Positions 47,264 to 59,692 of a DNA stretch of 64,000 nt are shown here, piece by piece. The stretch is taken from positions 620,001-684,000 of the forward strand of contig JAKLMB010000011.1 of the NCBI GenBank assembly GCA_022813625.1. Direction: 5' to 3'. The notes under the pieces are model-generated. The model saw nothing but the letters and a program-made list of their open reading frames with translations. It did no database searches and was not told where the DNA came from. The position numbers were made by a program, and so were the translations under genes. Each line of letters opens with the position of its first letter. Position 1 is the stretch's first letter. This stretch comes from Aaosphaeria pasadenensis (Eukaryota; Ascomycota; Dothideomycetes; Pleosporales).

Positions 47264-50043
47264 TTGTAGATTTTGAAGATGTGATTATATTGGGTTGGGA
47301 TGAGGGTTATATTGGGATTGAAGTTAGTTTTAGGATGAGGGCGATGATGGGTTGGAATGTATGGAGTACATACGGGACGGGTAGTCGTGTGGCTGGGGGA
47401 GTGTGGGGTTGGGGTTGATGGAGCTTGGCATCACCATCACCATTCATCCTTGTACACACCATAGTCACAATCTTGGACTGGGGTTGAAATCCCAAATAGA
47501 GTACAGAGTACGGGGTAGAGATAAAGATGATGTATACTTTCAGATTGTGATTATTTGACGCAAGAGAAATGCAAGTCAAAGCTGACGGGTTCATAAATTG
47601 GGTAATGCATGGTACGATGTAGGATATGGAGCAGTACAACAATGGTATAAGTTAGATTGATCTTGTTGATGTTTGAGGTACTGGGTATGTCTTGCTCATG
47701 TGGAGTTCTTATTACTCTGGTCGATCGTTTGTAGATTATATACCACTGGACTTTTCAATTCGTTTCTAGACGTTGCGTTCAATTGAACATTTCCTTCCTT
47801 GGTAACGTCCCTAGTAGGTATGATAGTTTACGATATCAATAAACATATCCAACTTCTTAGGGCGACTATATAAGAATGGTTTTTGTATACATTAGCACGA
47901 ACTCCCAAATCCATTGCTATGATTTCAGACACTATGCTACTTAATGATCATATCATAATTGATTATTTTCAAGTAGCTAAACGCCTACGAACAAAGCTCA
48001 CATAAATACCTATTTATTTCACATTCTCAATGTTAATTAGTCTAAGCGCGTTAGCCCGTCTTCACACCATACACGCCTTGGTTTATTTTCAAAGCGTAGC
48101 AGACATGCTGAATGACTGGTGTTCACGACAGCAGCGGAACCCATTTTCCGATTCCTAGCTATGATGTCAGATGTCAGAAACCAATTCTAGCGATTATTTC
48201 GCTGTTCGTAAATAAAAGTAAATCCGGCCGCGGGGAGGACATTAGGCCTCGCACGGCGCTTAGGACGGGATGTGATGACTGATGCTTTAGGACAACGAAG
48301 GGAGGAAACTTATGTCGCACAGATAAGATAGCGAACGAAGGGAGAGAAAGGGAGAAAAGGGAAAAAAAGAGAGGGTATGACGCAATACGCGTTAAAGATT
48401 GCTTTGAAATGGTCGTTAATTCCGTCAAACTAGAGGGGAGGGGGGGGAAAGTTGGTTGTTTGATGTGAAAGCACGCGCGCTACTTTGTAGGGGTAGGGGT
48501 CGATGCGATGTCACGTAGATACGATGATTAGGAGGATGGTGGACCAATGGGAGGGTTGATAATGGTGATGACGGGTGGCAAGGGAGGAGTAGTAGGTTGA
48601 GGGTAGACGGGGGTTATTGCGTAGTATGCGTTGGGTATGGGAGGTTGTGGTCGTGGCAAAGGGAGTCAGAAATGTCGTGATAATGGTTCATTATTGTGAA
48701 GATAGTCATAGGTATCTGTGCGGTTACATGGGATGGGAGAGATGAAACGAAACAAATGGAGAACCAGAATGGGAGAAGATGAGATGGAGGTACCTGATTG
48801 GTTGGAGGATGACTGGGAGGAGCTCCGCCCCTGTAGTCACGTGATGGGATGGGCAGGCAGTGCCAGGGTCCAGGTCAGTCTTTATGGGAGGCGTCACACG
48901 ACAATGGCCTGACAATCAGTCAATTCAATCAATCAATTACCCCACAGTTCAACAACGAAATATCACTCAATCTAGACATCTTCGCCTATGTAGTATTCCT
49001 TCTGGTTGTTCTTGCGAATGCTGTTGTTCGTCGTATGTAGGCATTATTTGAAGCAGATACAGTCGCATTAAGTGTTTCTGTTGCATTGAGAGTACTGAGT
49101 ACGAGGACCAACTACATCATCGCGCAGCCACATCTGGTAATAAACTACTACTCCTAACTACTAATGACTCTACTGTACCCACTTTTGACCAATTATTCAT
49201 CCATCATTCAGCTCTCAATCATCATCCTCGTAACTACAGTACCTAGGTATTGGTTCATTCAGCCTTGTTGTAGTGGTTTGCACTGCCAGGTACAGTACGA
49301 ATACTGTTTCTGTTCTTCCTTTGGTCACTAGGCAGTCGCGTCAATTTACTCCACCATTCGTCATCACCCTCTTCTCTTCTCTTCTCATTCTCTTCATTAA
49401 TTAATCAACCATTCAGTTTATAATCGTCTTCCTTCTTCTACTTCTTTCCCCTCCTATCCCATACTATAGTTACTTTATTTATTGGGACCCTCGCGTCACT
49501 TCTGATCTGACCATTTCCCAATCCAACCCTTCTTCACATTCAATAACCCCTCAAGTCACCTTCAACTCTCTCCACTCTCCACTACTGTACTCCCCTTGTA
49601 CCTGTGTACTGTACTGTACTGTACTGTGCACCGCGCGGATCCTCGGCCAGCAATACTCTCCGACCGCCCTTCCCGTCCACCGTCCAGGTCGAATCTCGTA
49701 CCACAACCATCCCATCCCCCATCGACAATCTCCATCCCAGCTACACCAACTGCCTAGCTCGCCCCACCTCCCTGGCCTCCTCCCTCCTCCTCCAAGGCTC
49801 CAACTACTCCTCCCATCCGCAAGCCCAACTTGCACGCTGGAGAGCATCTGCTCCGCTCAAACTTAAACTCCTGTTCATACTTAAATCCAATCCTCCCAGT
49901 CCATTCCACTTTCAACCAAATACTTGAACCTCCAAACACTTCCACCACCACTACTACCATCACCATCAACACTACAACCCATACTATACTACCACTACCA
50001 CCACTACCAAACACCCTCCCCCACAACATCACCACCATCCACA
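47264..50043. other. 2.8-kb intergenic region
   Basis: No supported gene. The part after 49.3 kb is strongly C/T-rich on the plus strand (probable leader of the 74-aa protein gene) and includes a (GTACT)n run at 49605-49626. The part around 47.7-48.1 kb is AT-rich. Confidence 0.55.
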
Positions 50044-50321
50044 ATGGCCTCCGCAGCTCGTATCTTCCAAAGCCACTTCCGTCGCTACTCCACGCACATC
50101 CCCCGTGATCCCCGCTACCGACTAAAAGCAACCCTCATGACCGGCTACCTCGTCTCTGCTTTCACCCTTCCTTTCGTCCCGCCCGTCTTGGAAACCAGGA
50201 GGACCAGGGCTGATGGTTCCTATCTCACAAGGTGAGCCTTCCCTCTACTCTTACCATCCGTAGTAATACTAATGTGATTGACAGACCACAAATCGAATTC
50301 GTGCCTGCGCCTAAGTACTAG
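50044..50321 (+). CDS. Small probable mitochondrial single-pass protein (74 aa)
   Basis: Exons 50044-50231 and 50285-50321 (53-nt intron, GTGAGC...TTGACAG) encode 74 aa. The N-terminus ASAARIFQSHFRRYSTHI is Arg/Ser-rich and free of acids, a typical mitochondrial targeting sequence. One hydrophobic segment follows (LMTGYLVSAFTLPFVPPVL) and then a polar end, PQIEFVPAPKY. The intron splits an Arg codon and the join keeps a sensible frame. I do not recognise the family; size and layout resemble small accessory subunits of respiratory complexes or their assembly factors, which remains inference. The long C/T-rich leader before the ATG suggests an actively transcribed gene. Confidence 0.72.
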
Positions 50322-51044
50322 GAAGCTAGTATTGGACATGCGTACACCCCGACACAACCAAACCGCAACGACATCTTCCTTCTTCCTCACTCTCTTCATG
50401 ACTTGAATCTTTAACGGCATCCACATACCCCTGTTTCCCCAGCATCATCATCATATCATCATCAACATCGCCGCCGCCGCTGCACATTCGAATCGCCATC
50501 CTAGTCCCTCCATCCCCTGGACCCTTTCTCCTTTTACTCTTACTCCTTTCTGCACTGGGATTCGACGCGCCGTGGCGATGGAATTGGGCGTTTTTATTTT
50601 GGCCAGCTTGAAACTTTGGAATTCTTCATGCTGCGTTTTTGCATCAGTGGCGTTTGGTTTGGCATTTTCTCTATTTTTTGGTTGGAATTGGTATAGGTGA
50701 CCGACGTGATCTACCCTTTGGGCGTAGGAATCGCGAAGACGGACTGAACTGTTCCGTCGAGAGGAGGTCGTTACATGGAGTGGCATCGAATGGATCGCCC
50801 TCCCTCCTGATGATACAGTCGAAAGTCACATGAGACGCGACTGGTACTCGAAAAACGAAATACAAAAATACATTTATCATCAATATCATAAAACCGAACG
50901 ACGTACATCGAAGCTTTCGTGTACATGCTTGACACATGCATGCAACTCCCACCACCCCTTTCTCATCACCTTCCCTCTCCACCCACATACCCAACAGCCT
51001 CATCCTCGTCCAATCTTCACCACTCACCACTCACCACTCACCAC
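50322..51044. other. Intergenic region between convergent genes
   Basis: About 720 nt, including the 3' flanks of the 74-aa protein gene and of the Trp-rich protein gene. No gene recognised. Confidence 0.55.
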
Positions 51045-51048
51045 TCAC
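51019..51048. repeat. CACTCAC minisatellite at the 3' end of the Trp-rich gene
   Basis: About four tandem copies of a 7-nt unit, CACTCAC. The stop codon of the minus-strand gene (51045-51047) lies inside the array. Confidence 0.8.
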
Positions 51049-51825
51049 AACCCCCCAACAACCCCCCAAACCGCCGCCGCAGCACCCACAACCGCAACCG
51101 GCACCCCCGTCCTCCTCACCGCACCGCCCGTACTCGACGCCGTCGCCGCCTCCACCCCCCCTCCCGAACTCGTCCCCTCAGCAGCCGCAACCTGCACCCC
51201 CACAACCGTACTCGCGACCCCGCCACTAACCGTCGGACTCACGACGCTCACGACGCTCGTCTTCGCCGTGCAGCCCGCCCACGACGTCCACGGCGGATTC
51301 GTGCTCCACGGCCCGACCGTCCAGCCCGGCCAGTCGGACCCGGGACACGCGGTGCCGGCCCACCAGTTCGTCCAGGGCGCAGCCGACCATGTCGATGGCC
51401 ATGCTGTCAGGGTCGACCATTCCGAGGCCCAGGGGCCCCAGGGGGGTCCGCCGGGTCCGCCGGGGCCGTGGGGGTGTCCTGTTTACGCGCTTGTTAGCAT
51501 CCATTTCTTCAACCAAAAGAAAATCCAAGATGCAGTTATTATATAGGAGAATGGAAGACGTACCAGGACCCCAAGGGCCCTTGCCAGGCCCGCCGGGACC
51601 CTTATACCAGGGCCCGTAGCCGGGGCCCCATTCGCCCGTCGCCCAGGGCGGGGGTGCGGTCAGCGTGGACGGGATGCGGCCTTCGGAGACGAGGGAGTTG
51701 TAGATGGATGTCCATTCCGCGGGGTTGGTGGAGAAGGGTGGTGGGACGAGGATGGCCTCCGTCGTGGTTTGTGCGGTTGTGAGGAGGGGGAGGATGAGGA
51801 GGGTTAGGGAGGAGAGGAGTTTCAT
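51045..51825 (-). CDS. Secreted Gly/Pro/Trp-rich, probable GPI-anchored protein
   Basis: Exons 51825-51564 and 51478-51045 (85-nt intron, GTACGT...AAACAG) give 231 aa. A signal peptide (MKLLSSLTLLILPLLTTAQ) precedes TNPAEWTSIYNSLVSEGRIPS, a phrase seen in fungal secreted proteins. A GPW/GPG tract (GPGGPGKGPWGPG and onward, residues about 68-105) and a Trp-rich block with WSTNPPWTSWAG follow. A Ser/Thr/Ala/Val-rich stalk and a hydrophobic end (VAVVGAAAAVWGVVGGL) suit a GPI signal. A wall-surface structural protein is the likely role. The second exon is in a different frame from the first, so it is easily replaced by a spurious Arg-rich continuation. No family name is claimed. Confidence 0.82.
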
Positions 51826-54800
51826 TTTTTGTGTTTGGAGGGGTTGTGGATGTTGGGGTTGGGAGTGTTTGTTTGTTTGGGTGTGATGTCGTTGCTGGGG
51901 AGGTGAGGTTGTTCAATTGGTGTTGTAGTATGGAGAAGTGTCAATGGTCAGGTACGGTAATGTTTTCGTTCGAGCTTCGTGTGACCCAAGTATAACAAAA
52001 ACGAATTGATCTATTCAATCAACCCACGTTGTCGCGTACGTCAATGTCAACCAGAACAAAGTCGATGCTCCCCAAGATCGAATCCTCGGGACCGTAACCT
52101 ACAATTATATACATGTCCCACGAGGGGGGACTACCGACATACGCGGCCCCCCCGGGGTCATGATTGGCAGCAAAACGATGTGGCGTGCGTAACATCATTG
52201 ACTCTTGACTGGACAGACAGCTTGGCTTGTGAGGTAAGCATGCAGAGACATGATGCTTGTTAGTGTGTATGTGCGTGGGTGCGACGTCGATTCCGGAGAG
52301 GGGTCCCGGGCGTGAGGCTCGGGTTAGCTAGCTAGCATCATCTTACAGCGATACCTCAGTTCGTAGCTTAGCGTGTTAGTGCCAAAACGACAAGAAGGAA
52401 CATCATTTCTTGTGGAGGATAGAGGGAGAGGGAGGAGAGCGTACACGACGACTGAAGCACCTGTCATCATCACCGTCATTGTTGGAATGGTTCAAGATGT
52501 TCTCGTCCTTTTGCTCGCTGACGCGTCGCTTTCCCTCAAATCATCGGTACCGACGACTGCCCTTTTCGGAAGCGCGAACCTATGTCTTTTTGGGCGGGGG
52601 GACGATCGATTTCGAGGCCAGCCCTATGGAAGTGATCCACGGCACGCTGGCTTTGTTGTTTTCACCTGAGAAGTTAGGGGAGTGCGTAAGCTGGGGACTT
52701 GGCTGCGGTGGGTGGGCTGGCTGCGGTGCGGTGTAATGCAGTACAACGCAGTGCATTGCGTTGCTCTAGATTGGAGATCCCATGTGACGAATGTTTCTGA
52801 TCTTCTGTTTCTTTCTTTTTGGAAAGGGTTAGATTGGTCTTGGAGAGTGAGATCTCGTGGGGAATCTTGCTGATCATTGCTATTGGTGTGGATGTGGGTT
52901 TCGGTGAATAGGGTGGGGAGATTCCGGATGTGCTTGTGTGGACGTCGGTCGTATGCGTGCGAATCATGGAAGTATCTTCATTTGTCGAGCGGGCTTGCGT
53001 TTGTTATAGAAATCTTTTATATTGTTTATGGAATATTCTCGATTGAAATTTGGACCATTCATGGGTAGATAGATGATAGTTTTACCATGCAATTGTGAAA
53101 GGAATGTTTTGAGTGTTGACATGTCGTTGCCGTAGAGTCCAAGTCGGACGTTCCCCAGCGCCCGGATCGACAACTAAAAGCAGACAGCTAAGGCTGATCA
53201 CGTCGGCTGCTGGGCTGCCGATGCCCCGATGGATGTCTTCATCTCCTCATTCTATATCTGCCATTAGCAATTGGAATAATCCTACCAAAAAAAACGAAAT
53301 AAATGAATGCAAGGAGAGACACGTCGCTCATCTGCATACGCGTCCTTCCTGCTGCTATGATCACAGCAGTACGTATGGCCGTTGATGACTTGCATTACCG
53401 CTGATCGTTTCCCTGGACAATGTCTGCAATCGGAATCGGTTGACGATATCTGATTACAAAGTCATCTCAAGTGCCGAAAGTCTATTCTATCCTCGACGAC
53501 AAACGCTCAATTTCTCCAACTTTTGTCTGCAGTCTCCGTCGCACGGCGCCGCGTATGACTACATTGTCTGGTATATGTCGCTGTCGTTATGTCGTGCGAT
53601 CAAAGATGCATGCTTGTCGTCGAGGGCTACCGATTGAAGTACAGCAGCAATGTGCAGGTAATCATCTGTCATTAATACAATGTGCGACGATGCGCTGCTG
53701 TCCTACTTAAATGAGCAGACTTGACCATTAGAAGCATTGGGTCTCGTCGGGTTACCCAATCCATCCACTGTACAATGACGACGATAGAGCCAAGCAAGTT
53801 TCGAAAGATTTCGACTTCGCATACCGGCTGCCGGCACCGTCGAAACTGTTGAAGGGCAACTACTGGCGGAGCCTGATTCAGGCATAAACATGATTTGAGC
53901 AATTGTTGTCGAGAGCATATATGTTTGCGGCTCTTCGCACAGGCCAACTCATCTACCCCCGATCGAACATGTATGGAAAATGCGCGATCTCACGAGAGAT
54001 ATCGTCCCTCAATGCCGGATTTTGAGCCTCGTGTGAAACGACCTCGAATTGCATTGTTCAGGCAAGGCCAACCGGTGTAAACACTGCACAATCCACAGAG
54101 CCTTTTTCTCGCGGAGCTACTGCATCTGGACTAGACACGGCAGCGCAGAAACGGGTGCTGTCGCAGCTCCTGTTTCGGCACGTGAAACGCCCCCTTCAAA
54201 ACATATATCGCGCCACCACCAATTGTCAAACTCGAGTCAGAAAGCGGCTGTTCCCTGCTGTATTCAGTCTGTCAACTTGTCAGCCGACTGCTTGTAAGTT
54301 GTCGCGCGCGTCAACGACGCATTTGCAACACCGCCCGCACGGACGAGAAGTGATCGTGACCCACTATGGAGATGCCTCACCATTTCCCATCCTTACGTCC
54401 GGCCTCGCCAGGTAGTCCTCACTGTCAAGGACCGCTTCTAGCTGACATCGGACCACTGCAAGCATCTTTGTAACCCGAAAATCCCATCTGCCGCCTACGT
54501 GAGGCATTCAAGATGGGGCTCAACTGAGGCTATCTCCTAAACAGCTCCTCTTCGCGCCGAAGGTCTATGTTCAGAAGTCCCCACTCAGGCACTTCCTCCA
54601 AGGCTCCCATGAGTTGAATGGTGCGTTTCTCAGTACATAGCTAACAAAATGTATTGCTTGGCGGTATGTGAAGCATTGGGATCCATCAAGGGGTGAATGC
54701 TTGAGCGCGTAATAGAGAATCATAGCTTTTGAGATACTTTATAATGTAGGGAATCTTCGGACTCTTTGTTGGTCTTCACTCACCTCACACTCATAATTCC

Positions 54801-54872
54801 AAACCTTTCCTTTCTCCTTCCTTTTGATTCACTTTAGCGCTGTGCGCCCTTTGTATATTCCTTCAATTCATT
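51826..54872. other. 3.0-kb intergenic region, no gene recognised
   Basis: Only frames below about 108 codons, without domains or convincing splice joins. It separates two outward-facing secreted-protein genes, so both promoters lie inside. Confidence 0.5.
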
Positions 54873-56348
54873 ATGTATTTTTCTACTTCTTCCTCCATGG
54901 CGCTAGCCGCTCTTGTCTCTGTCGCTCACTCTCATGGTGTTATCCTTGCGGCTACCGGTGACTCTGGAGAGAGTCAAGGTTTTGCTGGTAAGTCTTCGAG
55001 GGTGTCTTGATGATGATCATTGGAAACTAACAACCACCTTCAGTGAACGAGGCCCTTGCCAGGAACTGCACTACCATCAGCCCATGCCAGCTAGATGCAA
55101 CCATTATTCGAGACTCGGAGATCACACAGAACATCGTCAACTCATGCGGACGCACAGAGCTCCAGGGAAACATCGACGTAGGCGAGGAGACGGAGAACGC
55201 TCTCGCCGCAAACAAAGTTACCACCGTGACCAAGGGAAGCTCCATCGATGTCACGATCCATCAAGTCAACGCCGACGGAGCCGGGCCCTATGAGTGCGAG
55301 CTTGACGAGACTAGCAATGCTGCCACGAACTTTGTCCCCTTGAAGGTTTCCAACAACGTCCCTGGTGCCAATGGCCTCTCACAGGCAAAGGAACAGCAGT
55401 TCGTCATCAACGTCCAGATGCCTAACAACTTCAACTGCATTGGAGGTGAGCTGCCCAGACATCACTTACATGATCTTTACTCACATCATCCCAGCATCAA
55501 CTGGAAACATTTGCACAGTCCGATGCCGCAACACAGCCGTCGCAGGACCTTTTGGCGGCTGCTTCGCCGTTCAACAAACCGATGGCAATGGCCGACAAGA
55601 TACCGCAGCATGTAAGAATCAAATTTCATTCTAACCCTCCACTCTTCTTCACATCGGAACCCCATTTTCTCCTTAAATCTCTTTCTGTTCAGCACATCAT
55701 GTACTCATCCATCCCGTAGCCGTCGACACTGCCCAGACCCTCAAAGGCATTCAAGCCCAAGTCCTACAGAACCAGAAGGACCTTGACGTCGCCATTGCCG
55801 CAAACCAGGCCGCCGGTCTTGCAGGCGGCAATGAGGGCGCTAGTGCCATCTCCGGTGCGTTTGGCAGATTTCCATTTCGTTTCTAGTTTTGCTTTCGCGG
55901 GCGAGGCAAGATTGAAGTTTAGATTCGGGTTTTTTGCTGACTTTGTTTTGTCTTCGTAGCTTTGATTACGGCGACTCTCGATCCCAATGCCGCCCAGCCT
56001 ACAGGTGCGGTCGGAAACGGCAACGGAAACGGTAATAACGGTAATGGTAACGGAAATGGCAATGGAAATGGAAGAGGTCGGACCGGTGGTAACGGAAATG
56101 GCCGTAACAGGGGTGGCAATGCCAACCAGAATGCGAACCAGAACGGAAACCAGAACGCAAACCAAAACGGAAACCAGAATGCCAACCAGAACGCAAATCA
56201 GAACGCCAATCAGAATGCGAACCAGAATGCCAATCTGAACGGAAACCAGAATGCCAACCAGAACCAGCAGACAGGACAGAACAACAACCAAGGTGGACAA
56301 AACCGAAACAACAACAAGCGATCGTTCATGGCATACTTTCTGGCATAA
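54873..56348 (+). CDS. Egh16-like secreted protein with Asn/Gln/Gly repeat tail
   Basis: Five exons, 54873-54987, 55044-55445, 55495-55611, 55693-55854 and 55960-56348, give 394 aa. A signal peptide ends at VAHSHG, the usual start of mature Egh16-like proteins. The body carries the family's cysteine pattern (NCTTISPCQ, NSCGRTELQGNID, GPYECELDE, FNCIGA, NICTVRCRN, FGGCFAVQQ) and the PNNFNC phrase. Residues from about 285 onward are a low-complexity tail of GN repeats, then NQNAN/NQNGN repeats, ending RSFMAYFLA. Egh16/Gas1-type proteins are secreted during appressorium formation and plant infection in several fungi; their biochemical action is unknown. No toxicity is implied by the sequence. 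Confidence 0.88.
56020..56270. repeat. Coding AACGGAAAC/AACCAGAAC tandem repeat
   Basis: Degenerate 6-nt to 18-nt units encode GN and then NQNAN/NQNGN repeats in frame within the last exon of the Egh16-like gene. Copy number is likely variable between strains. Confidence 0.85.
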
Positions 56349-57309
56349 ATCACCTCTCCGAACCCGGTCGGAACCAAAACAGTGCTCTAGGAGAGAGTCT
56401 CACTCCAAAGCATACCTCTCTCAACTCGACGCGGATTCAGTTTCCAAGTCAATCAGTGGCAGGCCCATGGAGGAAGTCTAGTATCTTTAGAAAGTAAATA
56501 TTTATACCAAAGTTTTCTCAATCTTCATGTAAATTTGAATCTCCACATAGCACTGTTCCTGCTCAGATGAGTGTACACGATTTTGATGAAAAATCCCAAG
56601 TTCTTACGTGTAGTTACGGGCTTTTGACCGATGGTCCTTCGCCGGTGCGAGGTTCAGAGGCCCAAGGCCAACACCAAGTCCGACAGAAAAGTTTGCCTTA
56701 AAAATGCAACGATGCCTGAAGGGGGAATACTTCGCCGAACGCCAACGAAGGCATGAATGGGAATATTCCAGGCTAGCTTGCAGTGGAAGCGCGACGCCCG
56801 TAACTTCCCCCATATCCTTCATCGACTTCCTTATCAATCAAGAAGAAAAATTCTCCTAGTGGTAGTACCTTTATCGTAGCCTTAAAAGTCTTGGAAAGAG
56901 CCCTACCTTGAAGCTTCCTCGTCTCAGGCTCATGCAGGCACCCGCAGGCGGCCCCTCCGTGATTGGTCGGGTGAACTCCCTCCCAATGCACATCATTCGC
57001 TCCATCACCGTTGAAGATGCCAGACCTATGGGATCAGGACTCAGAGCGCCTGAAATCGGATTGCGCGAAATATGGGGCCTGAAAGGAGGAACATTGCAGA
57101 CGTTTCGCGTAGAATTTGTATGAGAAGAAGAAATGAGAATCCTTCGATCGAAGGAGTAGAAGCTGCGGACCGCTGATTAAAGAGTGGTCTCTGCCACAAT
57201 TACAGGGCATGGAATGCTGTGCTGGACTCTGTCTGCAGCATCCCATTGTTGTACCTCGTTTCTTTCGAGCACTGCCCCAAATTACGTCGTGTGCGGATGA
57301 CTTTATACG
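56349..57309. other. Intergenic region between tandem genes
   Basis: About 960 nt holding the 3' flank of the Egh16-like gene and the promoter of the next. No gene recognised. Confidence 0.55.
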
Positions 57310-58313
57310 ATGCCACTTCCGATCGTACTCCTGACGTTACTCACGCTCGCTACAAGGCATGCTGCGCAGGGGGAGAGCTTCCAGCTGCCTTGCGAGGCAT
57401 CGCTAGCCGGCGAGTTCTCGACGCTAGACAGGCTCGAACTAGACAGCCAGACGCAGGTGAAGTGGAATACGAACATCAGCAGCTACGAGATCCGTTTGAT
57501 GCAGATGCTGGTCAAGTCATGGAGTTCAATGAAGGGGCCAGCTATATATCGTATGTTACCAACCACCGCATAACGATGATGACGTTAAACGTCAATGGAT
57601 TGCGTTGAGGTCGTAGAAAAGAGTATGGAAAGCTAATATGTCTGACAGAGAAGAGGGTTGACGAAGAAGAACTAGGCGAATTCGAGTGGACGGTCACAAC
57701 CACGCAGGAATTTGACCTGGAAGAGTCGCCAGTATACTTCTTCAATCTTTACCAAACCACGCACCCATATACGAGGTTTGCGAGTTGCTACTTCAACATC
57801 ACCCTAGCGGCGAGAACACCTCCGCCTGGAAAAATACTCCCAACTACGACGGCCGGTCCTATGCCTACGGGCTCAGGTAGCCTTCCATCACTATCATCGT
57901 CATCATTATTATCATCATCGTCTTCAGCATCAACGGTACCCAGGAACGAGGACCCCGAGGAGCGAATCATGCATTCAGCACGTTGCATGGGATTCGTACT
58001 GGGCGTCAGTTTGGGTATAGGTATCCCACTTGTCCTTGGAATCGCGGCAAGCGTCATCTTCTACAAACGGCGCCGTGAATGGATAGCGAGCAAGGGCAGC
58101 ACCGTAGCAAGCGGCTTTCACCCACATTCTCCACAGCTATATCCTCAGGATCCTGTGAAATATGTGTCGAATGGCCCTCCCAGAGATTACGGACAGGTAC
58201 AGAGCGGCTATGGACAGACGCCTTGTCATCATCGTTGTCAGCAACAGTTTCAATTCGTACAGTTGAGCGAGTTGCCGAGCGATAGACAGCCTGCGGAGCT
58301 AGCTGGGAGGTAA
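57310..58313 (+). CDS. Single-pass surface protein with Ser-rich stalk
   Basis: Exons 57310-57550 and 57649-58313 (98-nt intron, GTATGT...CTGACAG) give 301 aa. Signal peptide MPLPIVLLTLLTLATRHAAQG; an extracellular domain of ~130 residues with two Cys and a few N-glycosylation sites; a Ser-rich stalk (LSSSSLLSSSSS); one transmembrane helix (MGFVLGVSLGIGIPLVLGIAA) with a basic stop YKRRR; and a ~75-residue cytosolic tail rich in Gln, Tyr and Pro. Family not recognised. The layout is that of fungal wall-stress or receptor-like proteins, similar in plan but not in sequence to the gene at 31772-32997. Confidence 0.78.
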
Positions 58314-58927
58314 TCGTCAGATCGGTGCACAATCTTGAATGTCGAGGAAGAACAGCGCCAGATGAACGTATTTGAGGGACTTCGTGGATGTTTATATTAG
58401 CGATGGCGTGTGTATTCTACCCTTCATTCTTGTACTATTAGAAAGTAGGATTCCGCTAGGAACTACTCTCAAGTGATGCTATCCATTAGATGTATTATAG
58501 GACACAATGTACTTCAACTGATACTTTCTCAGTGTAACAAAATCGTTGACCTCTTACTCATGTAGTCAATGTGTCGTCATTGGATCTTCTTGACTGCTAT
58601 TAGGAAATGGCTGGATACTTGAGTCCAGTGCGGACGGTAATGCAAGCCATTTCTCATATATAGAGTCGATTGGAGAAAACTAGAAGTAACCATGATGCTA
58701 TAGTGAATCACAACGTTCGAGTGCAGAAGGCAGTGTCGTTCACCGGAGGAGACCTCCGCAACCCCCGTACTTGCCAAGACCAACCGACCAACCGCCGAAC
58801 AATCTCCGTCAGCCCTATGAAATCAGACCACTTCTACATGCGTAACGAAAACATTTCTTTCCAAGCACCAATTGACAACTCTACAAACATCAATCCAACT
58901 TCAAGAGATTAGAGAAAGTACAGCATT
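58314..58927. other. Intergenic region
   Basis: About 610 nt between two plus-strand genes; no gene recognised. Confidence 0.55.
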
Positions 58928-59692
58928 ATGAACACAGTAAGTCCTCCACTTCTCTCCGTTTCCGACGAATGCGACATCAGCTCACACAATAGCTATGTAG
59001 ATCAAATCCGTATAGTACGTCACTCACCGCAGCTCCTCCTCCACATCCCTCAGTCCACTTTCACACCACCATCGAACAAGCGCAAATGTCTCGGAACACC
59101 CAAGATGCGAATTCCAAATCTTCACATGCATATCCTAATTGATCTGCACGTCCATGAATTCCCACCTCCACGCAATTCCGCGCCTATCCAGCGAAACCCA
59201 CGATGAAGAAGAGGAAATCGAATACAATTCGCAAGAGCTAACAATCCACGCAGCTACGGCTGGGGCACCTTGATAGTAGCCGGCGGAGGCGCATACTACT
59301 TCGCAAAGCGATCGATCAACGCCGAGCGCGCCGCCAAATCCGAGGCCGACTTCAGGAAGCGCCAGAGGCAGTACGAGATGGAGCAAGCACACATCAACGG
59401 CGGAGGTTCGCCATCCTCGTCGACGAGCTCGCCGTATGCGCCGCTCCCCTCAGGAATCAGACCCGTCCCGCCGTCTGTTGTGGACGAGTTGAAGAGGAAG
59501 AGGGAGGAGGCAAAGGCCGACAAAGATTGGCATGTCCAGGACGATAACGCGGGGAACCCAAGTCAGGAGGCTAGTAGCGATCCCGCGCCTACGAGGCATG
59601 CGCCTGAGGATGAGGCACAGAAGGTGACGGAGAAGAGCAAGTATGAGGCGAGCGATGTGTATAGGAGTAGGAAAGGGGACCGGTTTAGCTAG
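58928..59692 (+). CDS. DUF4748-type small membrane protein
   Basis: Three exons, 58928-58936 (9 nt), 59001-59014 (14 nt) and 59254-59692, give 153 aa. Joined, the start reads MNTIKSVYYGWGTLIVAGGG, followed by AYYFAKRSINAERAAKSEAD, the core of DUF4748 proteins. One membrane helix lies at about residues 8-26. The rest is charged and disordered (Glu/Lys/Asp/Ser), ending SRKGDRFS. Introns begin GTAAGT and GTACGT. The function is unknown; the topology suggests a small organelle-membrane protein, perhaps mitochondrial. Frame continuity across two micro-exons supports the model strongly, since other acceptors give stops or wrong phase. Confidence 0.8.

Noticed and set aside
55764..56300. Minus-strand 178-codon hydrophobic frame
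   Set aside because: It is the reverse complement of the Asn/Gln/Gly repeat of the Egh16-like gene; Val/Leu/Ile repeats arise from AAC/CAG/GGA codons read backwards.
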